From: an uncultured Collinsella sp.
GTDB lineage: Bacteria; Actinomycetota; Coriobacteriia; Coriobacteriales; Coriobacteriaceae
Reading direction: 5' to 3'
Length of the DNA stretch: 64,000 bases
Assembly (NCBI GenBank): GCA_937995345.1
Contig: CALKKS010000010.1
Location: 24,777-88,776 of the forward strand
Shown here: positions 47,341 through 55,504 of the stretch, one piece after another
How the letters are laid out: the number at the start of each line of letters is the position of its first letter
Numbering within the stretch: position 1 is the stretch's first letter
Translations under genes and position numbers: made by a program
The notes under the pieces: generated by a model
The model's input: the letters and a program-made list of their open reading frames with translations, nothing else
Databases searched by the model: none
What the model was told of the DNA's origin: nothing

Positions 47341-48009
47341 CTACTTCACTTCAAACCTTAAGAGCCTTCTCTCTGGCAGATCGGTCATCTTCATCGTATA
47401 AGTCCCAGGAAAAGCCTTCTCAAAACGGACGGTCTCGTAACCTTCGAAATAGTCGTTGGTGTTTTGCATCATGAATGGGACGAGCAACTCGTTCTCCGCC
47501 CCAACCTGTACAGCAAACGCAGCAGAGCCGCCCAGAGCCGGCATTGCCTGTGTTATCAGATCGGTATTGACCACAAAGTCATAGTTTGGCGCAGACTCCG
47601 GCACCAAATGCCAAACATACGTTTTGATTCCGCCTTCGACATTGTCCTTATTCCTGACACGCATCTTTACGGCGATAACACACGTGATGTCGGCGTCCTT
47701 CAATTTCGTTTTCGTATCCACGATGCCATATTTTGAATAATCATCATGCGCACGCTTGAGATACTCGCGCGGCGTGAGCAGCTCTGCCCCGTCTATGCAA
47801 AACGAATACCCGTCAGTCGCCACATCCTTCGACCCCAGAAACGCCCCATCCATCGAGAGCCATTCGCCCTCCGCATAATATTTCTCAGGAATGACCGTCC
47901 GGTTCCCGTTAACGACGCTCACCCTCATGCCCGCAAGGCCGGTAGCAGCACAGCCGAAAAGAGCAAGCACCGCCCTTCTTGTCCACAGGGCCTTCTTCAT
48001 CGCGCTCAC
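47341..48009 (-). CDS. Secreted/membrane protein, DUF5028-like
   Basis: 222 residues. An N-terminal signal or anchor (RRAVLALFGCAATGLAG) is followed by a beta-rich domain resembling DUF5028. The GTG start overlaps the ATPase stop (GTGA); an ATG three codons later is the alternative. It is the last gene of the ABC operon and may be an accessory immunity or assembly factor for the secreted protein encoded at the operon's other end. Identification of the domain is tentative. Confidence 0.6.
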   Translation of the reverse strand: MSAMKKALWTRRAVLALFGCAATGLAGMRVSVVNGNRTVIPEKYYAEGEWLSMDGAFLGSKDVATDGYSFCIDGAELLTPREYLKRAHDDYSKYGIVDTKTKLKDADITCVIAVKMRVRNKDNVEGGIKTYVWHLVPESAPNYDFVVNTDLITQAMPALGGSAAFAVQVGAENELLVPFMMQNTNDYFEGYETVRFEKAFPGTYTMKMTDLPERRLLRFEVK

Positions 48010-48650
48010 GACCTTTCCCGAACTTTCACAACGGCACCGTCGCGCATGCAGTAAACCCGATCGGCCAGCTCCTCGAGCACCTCTCCGTCATGGCTGGACA
48101 GAATAACCTCGCGACCCGTTGAGGCCGCCATCGCCACAACGCGCTTGAGCATTCCAACGCCCGCTTCGTCGAGGGCATTTGTTGGCTCATCGAGAACAAG
48201 TAGCTTCGGCTTTTCCATAATTGCCGCAGCTATCCCCAGACGTTGCTTCATCCCAAGCGAATATGCTCGGAACTTCTTTTTTTCGTCTGCATCGAGCCCC
48301 ACGAGCCGCAGGGCAGAGCGAATGTCCTCGGGAGTGGCAACGCCCTTGATCTGAGCGATGAGCTCCAGATTGTCGTAGCCAGACAGATATCCCAAAAAGG
48401 AAGGAGCCTCGATCAACATTCCCAGACTCGGCGGGAACGAGATGTCCGCCCCAAGCCTTTGGCCATCGATAGAGATTTCGCCTTCGGTAGGCTTGATCAA
48501 TCCGCAGACCGCTCGCATAAGCATGGTCTTACCCGAACCGTTTATCCCCTGAAGCCCAACCACAGTCCCAGGGTCAACCTCGATGGACACGTTGCGCAGA
48601 ACATCGTTTTTGCCCATGCGCTTCGATACGTCCCTAACGATCACGCTCAT
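48006..48650 (-). CDS. ABC transporter ATP-binding protein
   Basis: 214 residues. Walker A GINGSGKTML, Walker B LLVLDEPTNAL and the switch VILSSHD. The signature sequence is YSLGMKQRLGIAAA, typical of peptide/lantibiotic exporters and immunity pumps of the BcrA type. Its ATG overlaps the stop of the permease gene upstream (ATGA). The start MSVIVRDVSK follows AAGGGGG. Confidence 0.9.
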   Translation of the reverse strand: MSVIVRDVSKRMGKNDVLRNVSIEVDPGTVVGLQGINGSGKTMLMRAVCGLIKPTEGEISIDGQRLGADISFPPSLGMLIEAPSFLGYLSGYDNLELIAQIKGVATPEDIRSALRLVGLDADEKKKFRAYSLGMKQRLGIAAAIMEKPKLLVLDEPTNALDEAGVGMLKRVVAMAASTGREVILSSHDGEVLEELADRVYCMRDGAVVKVRERS

Positions 48651-49483
48651 ATCTTGTCCCCCTTTTCTATAAGGTCGGCCCTTCGAAACCACAGTCCACC
48701 CAGCGATAGACATAACGACATAAGCCCAATTGATGACAAGACGCTCGAGCCCGCCGCGATTCCCTCTTTGACAATTCCGCCCCAGCGCAACAGCATCAAG
48801 GCGTTACCCAATAGCGCCCAATGTCGTGCATATGCCGAGCAGATCAGGTAGCTCATTAAAACCACAAACGAGACTGACGGCCCAAGCACAAACCCAACCG
48901 CTGCCTGCGCAAACGCAAGCGCCTCAAAAGCAAATAAGAGACCTATGAAAAACGGCAGCGCATCTGCCTCGGCAGCTTTGAGAAACCACGGCGCCAAATT
49001 AGCCAGCTGAAGCGACTCGCCATGAATGACCGCGCTGAACGAGGAGCTCACCACCAAGCTCCAAATCACAACAGAGCAAACCACCACGAGCAGTGAAAAT
49101 GCCGTTACCGCCGCCACTGAGATAAAACGCGAGGCCCACCAAAGGGTTCTTGCCCGGCATCGAACAAGTGCTTGTAAACCAAGCCCGTGCAACGATTCGG
49201 TCGGATAATCGAGTGTTGTATAGAGAATAAGCAGAATGAGGAATAGCCACCCTAACGGAGGCACAAACATGACCCCGGGCCTAGGCTCAAACGGAGCAGA
49301 TCCGGCAAACACGAGCGCAAGATTATCCGCAAACCCCAAGGTATCCGTCCTGACCCCATACACAGAAGACAATCCGTAGGCGTACACCAAGTTCGCAACG
49401 GTCACTGCCGCAACCGCAATAAAAGTAACGATGTTCTTCTTCAAAACGGTCCTCAGGTCCGCAGCGACCAGCCTAAACAGCAT
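48647..49483 (-). CDS. ABC-2-like permease subunit 1
   Basis: 278 residues with about six membrane segments and no soluble domain. The N-terminus LFRLVAADLRTVLKKN resembles BcrB/DUF2705-type permeases. It overlaps the ATPase gene by 4 bp downstream and the second permease gene by one base (TGATG) upstream. It would form the channel with the next subunit. Confidence 0.75.
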   Translation of the reverse strand: MLFRLVAADLRTVLKKNIVTFIAVAAVTVANLVYAYGLSSVYGVRTDTLGFADNLALVFAGSAPFEPRPGVMFVPPLGWLFLILLILYTTLDYPTESLHGLGLQALVRCRARTLWWASRFISVAAVTAFSLLVVVCSVVIWSLVVSSSFSAVIHGESLQLANLAPWFLKAAEADALPFFIGLLFAFEALAFAQAAVGFVLGPSVSFVVLMSYLICSAYARHWALLGNALMLLRWGGIVKEGIAAGSSVLSSIGLMSLCLSLGGLWFRRADLIEKGDKI

Positions 49484-50364
49484 CAGACCACCTCGCGCCT
49501 TTTTAAGAATCTCGCGGAAATCAAAGAAAAGACGAACAGCAAAATGATTTCCGCAAACCCCGCTCGAATGTCGGGCCAGTTATTTAGTGATTCCGACCTG
49601 ATGCTGTTAAGAATGTTGCAGTTAAAGCCGACGCATGAAAGGACGCTAAAAATCCAGTCGTTAACAAAATGCCATGCAACCATAATCAGATATGGAACGA
49701 CCATCGCCTTGATTCTGCTGCGAAACACAACCGACAGACCGGTCACGGCCATGGATAGAACCCCCAGCGCCACCGCATCGAACAGCGTATAAACCAGCAT
49801 GTATAACAGAGGCCGGGAATAAAACAGGCCAGAAAAATAGCTATGCAGATAGAGTCCGACGTAAGTCGATTCGTCGACTCGGGGGAGATACGCGGGAAAC
49901 AGCATGGAGACAATCAGAAAGTTCACGAGTAGCGGAATAGCCGTGACCGCAAACGCAGAGAGGAAAGCAGACAGCATCTTCACGTTCACATATGCATTTC
50001 TAGAAACACGCGTGCAGATCTGTGCCTCGTAACCGCTCAAACGCTCGGACAGGCATGACCACGACCCGGCCAACATGGCAAGCAACGGCAGCGCATAGAA
50101 AAACACCGACGCTAGCAACGGCGCGTTCGCGCTCACAACGATCCAGTTACCAAAGCTACTTTCACGCGTTTGGCCGAGGTATGTCTGAGACTGCAGACCA
50201 ATGCCGTAGCCAAAAGATAACAGCTGCTTGCGCTCGGCCTCGAGTGTCCACCACGCCTCGATGGCAGCTGCCATCGAAATGGCAGTCGCCAAAATAAGAG
50301 CCAACGCAAATATAGGATTGCCAAATATCTTGGACAGCTCGTGCCGTATTAGTTTTCCATTCAA
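49483..50364 (-). CDS. ABC-2-like permease subunit 2
   Basis: 293 residues with about six membrane segments. GKLIRHELSKIFGNPIF at the start is typical of ABC-2 exporters. The start codon appears to be TTG, nine bases after GGAGGG; an ATG eleven bases upstream is in another frame. A strong 13-bp hairpin separates it from the secreted-protein gene, which may lower its expression relative to that gene. Confidence 0.72.
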   Translation of the reverse strand: MNGKLIRHELSKIFGNPIFALALILATAISMAAAIEAWWTLEAERKQLLSFGYGIGLQSQTYLGQTRESSFGNWIVVSANAPLLASVFFYALPLLAMLAGSWSCLSERLSGYEAQICTRVSRNAYVNVKMLSAFLSAFAVTAIPLLVNFLIVSMLFPAYLPRVDESTYVGLYLHSYFSGLFYSRPLLYMLVYTLFDAVALGVLSMAVTGLSVVFRSRIKAMVVPYLIMVAWHFVNDWIFSVLSCVGFNCNILNSIRSESLNNWPDIRAGFAEIILLFVFSLISARFLKRREVV

Positions 50365-50383
50365 GCGACATCACCCTCCCATT

Positions 50384-50415
50384 GGCCGGGCCGAGCGTTG
50401 CTGCTCGGCCCGGCC
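50384..50415. other. Perfect 13-bp hairpin between secreted-protein gene and ABC operon
   Basis: GGCCGGGCCGAGC / GCTCGGCCCGGCC with a 6-nt loop, no T-run. It lies 28 nt past the DUF2712-like gene and 20 nt before the permease start. Likely a partial terminator or RNase barrier that sets the ratio of secreted protein to transporter. Confidence 0.7.
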
Positions 50416-50443
50416 CTAATCACAACAAGAAGCTGCGGATTGG

Positions 50444-50956
50444 CTAGGAGGGAAGTTTGTTAAAATGGCCAAAGCAATCGGGGCTCCACTTTCCATAGAC
50501 CGTGCCGTATCCGGACTCGGCCCATGCGGTCAGACGAGCATGACTGCGTTTGTTCTCACGGACGAGGTTGTATATCTCCCATTCATGCTCATGGTTGGAG
50601 CGATACACGCCCTGCGTGCAATTCATGTTGCCCGTTCCTCTATTGTCATAGGCACCGTCCACGTACAAACGTAACGGCTTTCCCGAATAGCCCATAATCC
50701 AAATGTAAACTGAAGATGAGTCGTGCTTCGAGCGATAGCCAGTTGCGCTCGTGCCAGAACATTGAAAAGCGAAATCTGTATCCTTGTTGTTCTTACATGT
50801 GGCAATTCCAGCATCTGCGCTTTGCGAAATGCTCGAAACCTGGGAAGTGTCGAACTCCTCTTGAGCAAATGATGCGGCAGGTGCACCCATCGACAAGCCC
50901 GCAACAATCGCCAAGCCGACTCCGATTCGAGCAATAGCGCTCCTTGGCTTAATCAT
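50444..50956 (-). CDS. Secreted DUF2712-like protein
   Basis: 170 residues. Signal peptide about 1-31 (RIGVGLAIVAGLSMGAPAAS, ending FAQ). The mature part has the spaced features I associate with DUF2712: a KNNKDTDFAFQCSGTS block, DSSSVYIWIMGYSG, IYNLVRENKRSHARLTAW and a final KWSPD. Related proteins are encoded next to ABC transporters in Firmicutes and have been suspected of being bacteriocin-like, without proof. The ATG follows GGAGAAGG; a TTG four codons upstream is less likely. Four Cys are present, so disulfides are possible. Confidence 0.65.
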   Translation of the reverse strand: MIKPRSAIARIGVGLAIVAGLSMGAPAASFAQEEFDTSQVSSISQSADAGIATCKNNKDTDFAFQCSGTSATGYRSKHDSSSVYIWIMGYSGKPLRLYVDGAYDNRGTGNMNCTQGVYRSNHEHEWEIYNLVRENKRSHARLTAWAESGYGTVYGKWSPDCFGHFNKLPS

Positions 50957-51029
50957 GGCCTTCTCCAATCAAAAGCGGTTAACAATGCGTCGACGCACGG
51001 CAACCTTTGCATGAATAGAGAAAGATGTC

Positions 51030-51070
51030 TGTAAACACCCGCTATTGAGTTGATCGCTCAGGCGTTTACA
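51030..51070. promoter_or_regulatory. Inverted repeat TGTAAACACC / GGCGTTTACA
   Basis: 10-bp arms (51030-51039, 51061-51070) with one G-T mismatch, spanning the regulator's stop and the start of the DUF2712 leader; an inner TGAG/CTCA pair can extend the hairpin. It is either a terminator without T-run or the binding site of the regulator. Confidence 0.45.
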
Positions 51071-53204
51071 CGTTATCTACCCGTGATAATAATGAAATAA
51101 GCTCCGCTTTATTCTTGATCCTCAACTGGCGGTAAGAAGCAGACCGCAGTGCTTGCACCGTAGATGCAGCGTAACCGACATCCTCCGCAATAGCCTTTGT
51201 CGTTGCGCCCTCTGCCGTCATCAGCAAGATTTGCGACTGAACATCGGAAAGGGAGCGCGACGTAAGCAGAGCCAGTTGGCGCACGCGGGCCGTTTCGGTG
51301 GACCCGTTCGCGCGGTACTCCAAGACAGCCTTCTCGTCCTCAACCGAGCGGGCGAGCGCGATGTGCGTGACGAACATGGGCACAGACCAGCAGACGACCA
51401 CCGTTGCCACGACGACATTGACAGCCGAACTATGCCCCAACAACGACGCAAGGAACAGCGGCTCGAAAACCATCAGATCCTGCGCCATGTTGAGCAAGAC
51501 GACCCAGACAGGAGCCGTCGCCCCAAAGCAAAGCATCCATACCCCAAGCATTTTGCGCTGCGGACAGCTTCGCAGCACTACATATGTGAGCAGCATCCCC
51601 GCCAGCACCACGAACCCATGAATTCGCCCCCTACTGGCCGCATAGATTGAAGCAGCGACACCTATTGACACCAATGGCACGATAGCCCGAGCACGGGCAT
51701 GCACCTTAAACGGACGCAGCCCAACAGCGAGCGAAGCCGTAGACGCCACGCCGCAAAACAGGACCGGCACAGCCATCAACGGAACGCGTATGCACCTCCA
51801 TGCCGCGATATAGATAAAAGACCATTCCACAGCAGACAGCATCGCCCATACGCACGGGCTTCCGAGCCCAATCGCTTCGCCTGCTCTATCCAGCGCAGCG
51901 CCACGATTCGGTTTTCCGCCCGCGTAGCGTAGCGACAGAAGCAGCCCGAGACCCAATGCGTAGCTTAAGAGGGAAAAGACGACAGCCCGCGAAACACCGG
52001 ACCCCCAATCGCTATCCGCCATTACCAAGGGACCCGCCGCAAGGAGGATAAAAAATAATGTGAGCAGGTATCGAAACAGCCGGCGCGTTCGAGCTGATGC
52101 CACCATATCATCAGCATGCCGCTGCGGCAGCTCATGCCCCACAGTATCACCCTCACCCGCAAACAACGCCACGAGCTCGCGTGAGCCCGCAACCGACGCC
52201 TTCCCGTATGCTCGGTGAAGCGTTGTTCGCACCGTCGATGGCTTCGTATCCGTCTCCTTGGCAATTTCCGCCGGCGTTTTCCCTTTGAGCAGCAGTCGAA
52301 CAAACTGCTCTTCTCGAGGCGACAGGGCAGGGGAAAACACCCCCGCATCGAATGGGTCGGACGCGCAGGCGATATCCGAATTGTTGTCCCGTTTCCCCCT
52401 TAGCAACATGCATACGAAGGCAGCAGCGATAGCGGACCCCATCGCCAGCAATGCAATGACCGCGGCATAGTTTGCGAAGTATGCCACATCGACAGCCGGA
52501 ATAAGACCAATAGGAACTGCTACGAGCACAGAACAGGCAAACACGTCGCGCCGTCCATGGCCAAAGGCACGAGGGCGACAAAACAGCAGGGCCACAGCCA
52601 ATGCGAGATAGACCAACGGAATTAAAAACGCAAGGCCAATTGACGCGGCCGAAACAGAGGGCATCCCCCATGGCTCGGGGACAATTCTCCATGAAACTCG
52701 ACAGCAAAACAGCAGGCAAGACAGGGCGGCTATTGTTTCTGTAAAAATCGCGTTCTGCGGGCGACGGGCCTCTCTTTCGTCAGTCCGCGTCGCCCTCTGC
52801 GTCAAAGGAAAACCCGCCGTAACCCAAATTACATATGAGAGAAGCAGCGACCCAGCAAAGCACGAGACGCACGAAACGCCATGCAACAGCCAGATCGGTG
52901 CAAACACGAATGGGATAGAATCTCCGCGAGCATAGAAAACCAGGTCGGCCCATTCGGGAACCGTTGCAATAACACCAAGGAAAACACCGATAGCACTGAG
53001 ATGCCTCGGCCGTCTCATTTCTCTCCCCTTGCGGAGCGCAACACCGTGACCAAACGCCGCGAGGCATGCGCCAAGGATAACGAGCCAGGTCATTGCACCT
53101 GATGCCAAGCCAATTGAAGATGAAAACCGGTGATAAGGGGTGACCGCCATTACGATAAGCACAATGGCGCAGGCAGATGTGGCAGAACGGCAGGAAAAGA
53201 GCAT
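51066..53204 (-). CDS. Membrane protein with two LuxR-type HTH domains
   Basis: 712 residues. Two repeats of the same plan: about 6-8 membrane segments then a LuxR-type HTH. The first HTH (about 293-350) shows LSPREEQFVRLLLKGKTPAE and STVRTTLHRAYGK; the second (about 650-708) shows LSDVQSQILLMTAEGATTKA and STVQALRSASYRQL. Coriobacteriia carry many single-unit membrane-LuxR regulators; a tandem fusion of two is unusual. It is followed by the DUF2712-like gene in the same direction and probably controls it. GGAGG lies four bases before the chosen ATG; another ATG seven codons upstream cannot be excluded. Confidence 0.8.
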   Translation of the reverse strand: MLFSCRSATSACAIVLIVMAVTPYHRFSSSIGLASGAMTWLVILGACLAAFGHGVALRKGREMRRPRHLSAIGVFLGVIATVPEWADLVFYARGDSIPFVFAPIWLLHGVSCVSCFAGSLLLSYVIWVTAGFPLTQRATRTDEREARRPQNAIFTETIAALSCLLFCCRVSWRIVPEPWGMPSVSAASIGLAFLIPLVYLALAVALLFCRPRAFGHGRRDVFACSVLVAVPIGLIPAVDVAYFANYAAVIALLAMGSAIAAAFVCMLLRGKRDNNSDIACASDPFDAGVFSPALSPREEQFVRLLLKGKTPAEIAKETDTKPSTVRTTLHRAYGKASVAGSRELVALFAGEGDTVGHELPQRHADDMVASARTRRLFRYLLTLFFILLAAGPLVMADSDWGSGVSRAVVFSLLSYALGLGLLLSLRYAGGKPNRGAALDRAGEAIGLGSPCVWAMLSAVEWSFIYIAAWRCIRVPLMAVPVLFCGVASTASLAVGLRPFKVHARARAIVPLVSIGVAASIYAASRGRIHGFVVLAGMLLTYVVLRSCPQRKMLGVWMLCFGATAPVWVVLLNMAQDLMVFEPLFLASLLGHSSAVNVVVATVVVCWSVPMFVTHIALARSVEDEKAVLEYRANGSTETARVRQLALLTSRSLSDVQSQILLMTAEGATTKAIAEDVGYAASTVQALRSASYRQLRIKNKAELISLLSRVDNV

Positions 53205-53650
53205 ATGGCCTCCATAGCATGCCATTATATCGCTCGGGCTGCTCGTTTATCTCCGCGCCTACACCGGCCAACATCAACGATTCACGCGATTCACGCCAAC
53301 TCAATCCGAGCCAGGTCACGGTCCGGCTTTTGTTCGCAGTCCCCCAGTTTTCTGGGATGCGGTTTCCTTTTGAGTACCGATTCGGAAACTGCATCCCATT
53401 CTGGGCCAATATTCTGGGATGCAGTTTCCGCAGCCTACCCCATCCGGAAAACGCATCCCACAATTTGGCCGAAAACTGGGACGCGCTTTCCGGATGGGTC
53501 GAGACGAAGGCCAAGTCGGATAGGCCACCTCGCCCCGCTACCTTCACCATGTGCCCGAGCGTGCTAAACTAGCAGCATCTATGCCACCGCGAATGGCTCG
53601 GCCCCGCGCCCGCCGCTCGCAAACGAACTTTAAACGCACGAGGGTTGGCC
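53205..53650. other. Divergent region with palindrome array
   Basis: 446 bp between the minus-strand regulator and the plus-strand kinase operon. The centre is occupied by five alternating copies of a 14-bp motif (53351-53493). No obvious -35/-10 pair could be placed with confidence on either side. Confidence 0.5.
53351..53493. repeat. Array of five alternating motif copies
   Basis: The motif GGGATGCGGTTTCC or close variants occurs at 53351-53367 (+), 53384-53398 (-), 53412-53430 (+), 53444-53460 (-) and 53476-53493 (+). Neighbouring copies can pair to form hairpins; the last two form a 22-bp stem with few mismatches that includes CCCATCCGG / CCGGATGGG. It resembles a REP/BIME-type mosaic. 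Confidence 0.85.
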
Positions 53651-55504
53651 ATGCCGCTTTTCTCGCAACATACCGCCCGGTTCTCGCCGGACGTTCCCTT
53701 GGAGGGCACCAGCTCTCGCGAGCTGCTCAAGCGGTACCAGCCGCTCGAGACGCTTGCGACCGGCGGTTTTGGCTCCATCGAGATTTGCCGCGACACGCAC
53801 CTGCGCCGCCGCGTCGCCATTAAGCGCATCCCCCTTATCAACGGTGCCGGCATGCCCGCCAGCGACATCATGGATGTACTGCGCGAGGCGCATACCGCCG
53901 CCATGCTTCAACATCCCAATATCGTGCAGGTTATCGACTTTACGCACGATACCGCCTATGCCTACCTGGTTATGGAATATGTCGACGGCATGTCGCTGGC
54001 CGAGTTTTTGCATCGCGTGGACGGCCATTCGCTCACCTTTGACGAGGCCGCAGCCATTGCCGACGCGCTGGGGCAGGCGCTCACCTTCGCCCATAGCAAT
54101 GGCGTGCTCCACCTGGACATCAAGCCCGCCAACGTGCTCATCGACCACTCGGGCAATGTAAAGCTCACCGACTTTGGCATGGCGCGGCTGTCGTCTGCCG
54201 GCGGCTTTGGCGGCTCGCGCGGCGGCACCATCGGCTACATGCCACCCGAGCAGCTCGACATCGAGACCGGCACGGTTGACGAGCGCGCCGATGTCTTTGC
54301 CCTCGCCTGCGTTATCTATGAGGGCTTGTGCGGCAGTGCTCCCTTTATGGCCGCCACGCCCGGCGACTCGCTCGACCGCATCATCGGCGGTGCCACCTAC
54401 CCCAGCGAGCTTATCCCGCACTTTCCCCCGGGAGCCGAGGCTGCACTCATGAGCGCCCTCTCCCCCATGCCGCAAGACCGCCCCAACAGCATCGAGGCAT
54501 TTTGCGACCAGCTGCTCGCCGGCTTGGGCAGCGTGCGCGAGGGCCGTCGCAGCCTGGAGCAGATGGTGGGCGAGCTGTCGGATGACGAGCGCGCGGCAGA
54601 CGATATCGAATCGTTGCCCTATGAGGACGACACCATCGAGGTCGACCCCGCACTCGGCTGGGCCGGTACGCGCTGGAGCCACGCGCGCAACTACACCATG
54701 CGCGCCATCTCGGCTCTCTCGTGTGGTGCCTTTAGCTTTTTGCTCATGCAGACGGCTGGCGTCGCGGCGCTTCCCGGACTTATTGCCGCGGCCATCGCAA
54801 TTGGGGCGGCCGCCGGCCTGGCCCCGCAGATTGGCTCGGCTATCTCGGCCGTGGGCTTTTTGGTACTTATGGCCAACGCCACCATGCAGGCGCAGGGCAT
54901 CCTGTCGATGCTGCCCGTCGCGGTGCTCTTTGCCGCCACCATGTCCGGTTGGTGGATCGCCTGGGGCCGCACCGAGGCCGCCGCGAGCGCCGCGCTCACC
55001 TGCGCGGTGGCACTTGGCTGTCTAACGGGCGACGTCCTCCTTGCCGCCGGGGTCGCCGCCGGCATCGCGGCCTTTTGGCTCGGCCCGGCAAGTGCCGCGG
55101 CCGCCACGGGGATGGGCGCTCTTTTTGGCCGCCTGGCTACGGTTGCGCTTTCTGCCGGAGGCGTGCTGGGGCTCGGCAATGTTACCGCAGCGCTGGGAGA
55201 CATGCTCTTCTGGGCTGCCGTTGTGATCGTCGCGGCGACAGCTGCATTGACATCTCTGCTGCTCAACGCCCATGCCAAGCGTGCCGAGCAGGGCTCGAGC
55301 CTGACTGCAATCGCTGCCATCGCCGGCTGCGGAATAGGCTCTGCGGCGTCGCTCTGTCTTGCACACCATATGGAAATTGCCAGCCTTGCGGCCGCGGTCG
55401 TCGCCAAGGCGGCGGTTGCGGGAACCCTATCCTCTATAATCGTTGGGATATGCCTATATTTGCTCGGATACCAAAGAACCTATACGGAGAGTGATCTTTC
55501 GTGA
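53651..55504 (+). CDS. Ser/Thr protein kinase with multi-pass C-terminus
   Basis: 617 residues. Kinase domain about 28-280: LATGGFGSIEICRD, VAIKRI, catalytic loop VLHLDIKPANVL (HLD in place of HRD) and LTDFGMARL. After an acidic linker (about 300-345) come about ten short hydrophobic Ala/Gly-rich membrane segments. It has no PASTA repeats. The ATG follows GAGGG; a TTG two codons earlier is possible. Head gene of the wall-signalling operon, in the place of PknA-type kinases though PknA usually lies at the other end. Confidence 0.88.
   Translation: MPLFSQHTARFSPDVPLEGTSSRELLKRYQPLETLATGGFGSIEICRDTHLRRRVAIKRIPLINGAGMPASDIMDVLREAHTAAMLQHPNIVQVIDFTHDTAYAYLVMEYVDGMSLAEFLHRVDGHSLTFDEAAAIADALGQALTFAHSNGVLHLDIKPANVLIDHSGNVKLTDFGMARLSSAGGFGGSRGGTIGYMPPEQLDIETGTVDERADVFALACVIYEGLCGSAPFMAATPGDSLDRIIGGATYPSELIPHFPPGAEAALMSALSPMPQDRPNSIEAFCDQLLAGLGSVREGRRSLEQMVGELSDDERAADDIESLPYEDDTIEVDPALGWAGTRWSHARNYTMRAISALSCGAFSFLLMQTAGVAALPGLIAAAIAIGAAAGLAPQIGSAISAVGFLVLMANATMQAQGILSMLPVAVLFAATMSGWWIAWGRTEAAASAALTCAVALGCLTGDVLLAAGVAAGIAAFWLGPASAAAATGMGALFGRLATVALSAGGVLGLGNVTAALGDMLFWAAVVIVAATAALTSLLLNAHAKRAEQGSSLTAIAAIAGCGIGSAASLCLAHHMEIASLAAAVVAKAAVAGTLSSIIVGICLYLLGYQRTYTESDLS

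Noticed and set aside
53351..53493. CRISPR array
   Set aside because: The units are about 14 bp, alternate in orientation, have unequal spacers, and no cas gene is present.
52780..53550. A minus-strand frame reading through the palindrome array at 53.4 kb
   Set aside because: Its similarity-like repeats in the protein come from the DNA repeats themselves; the downstream part overlaps the membrane regulator in another frame.
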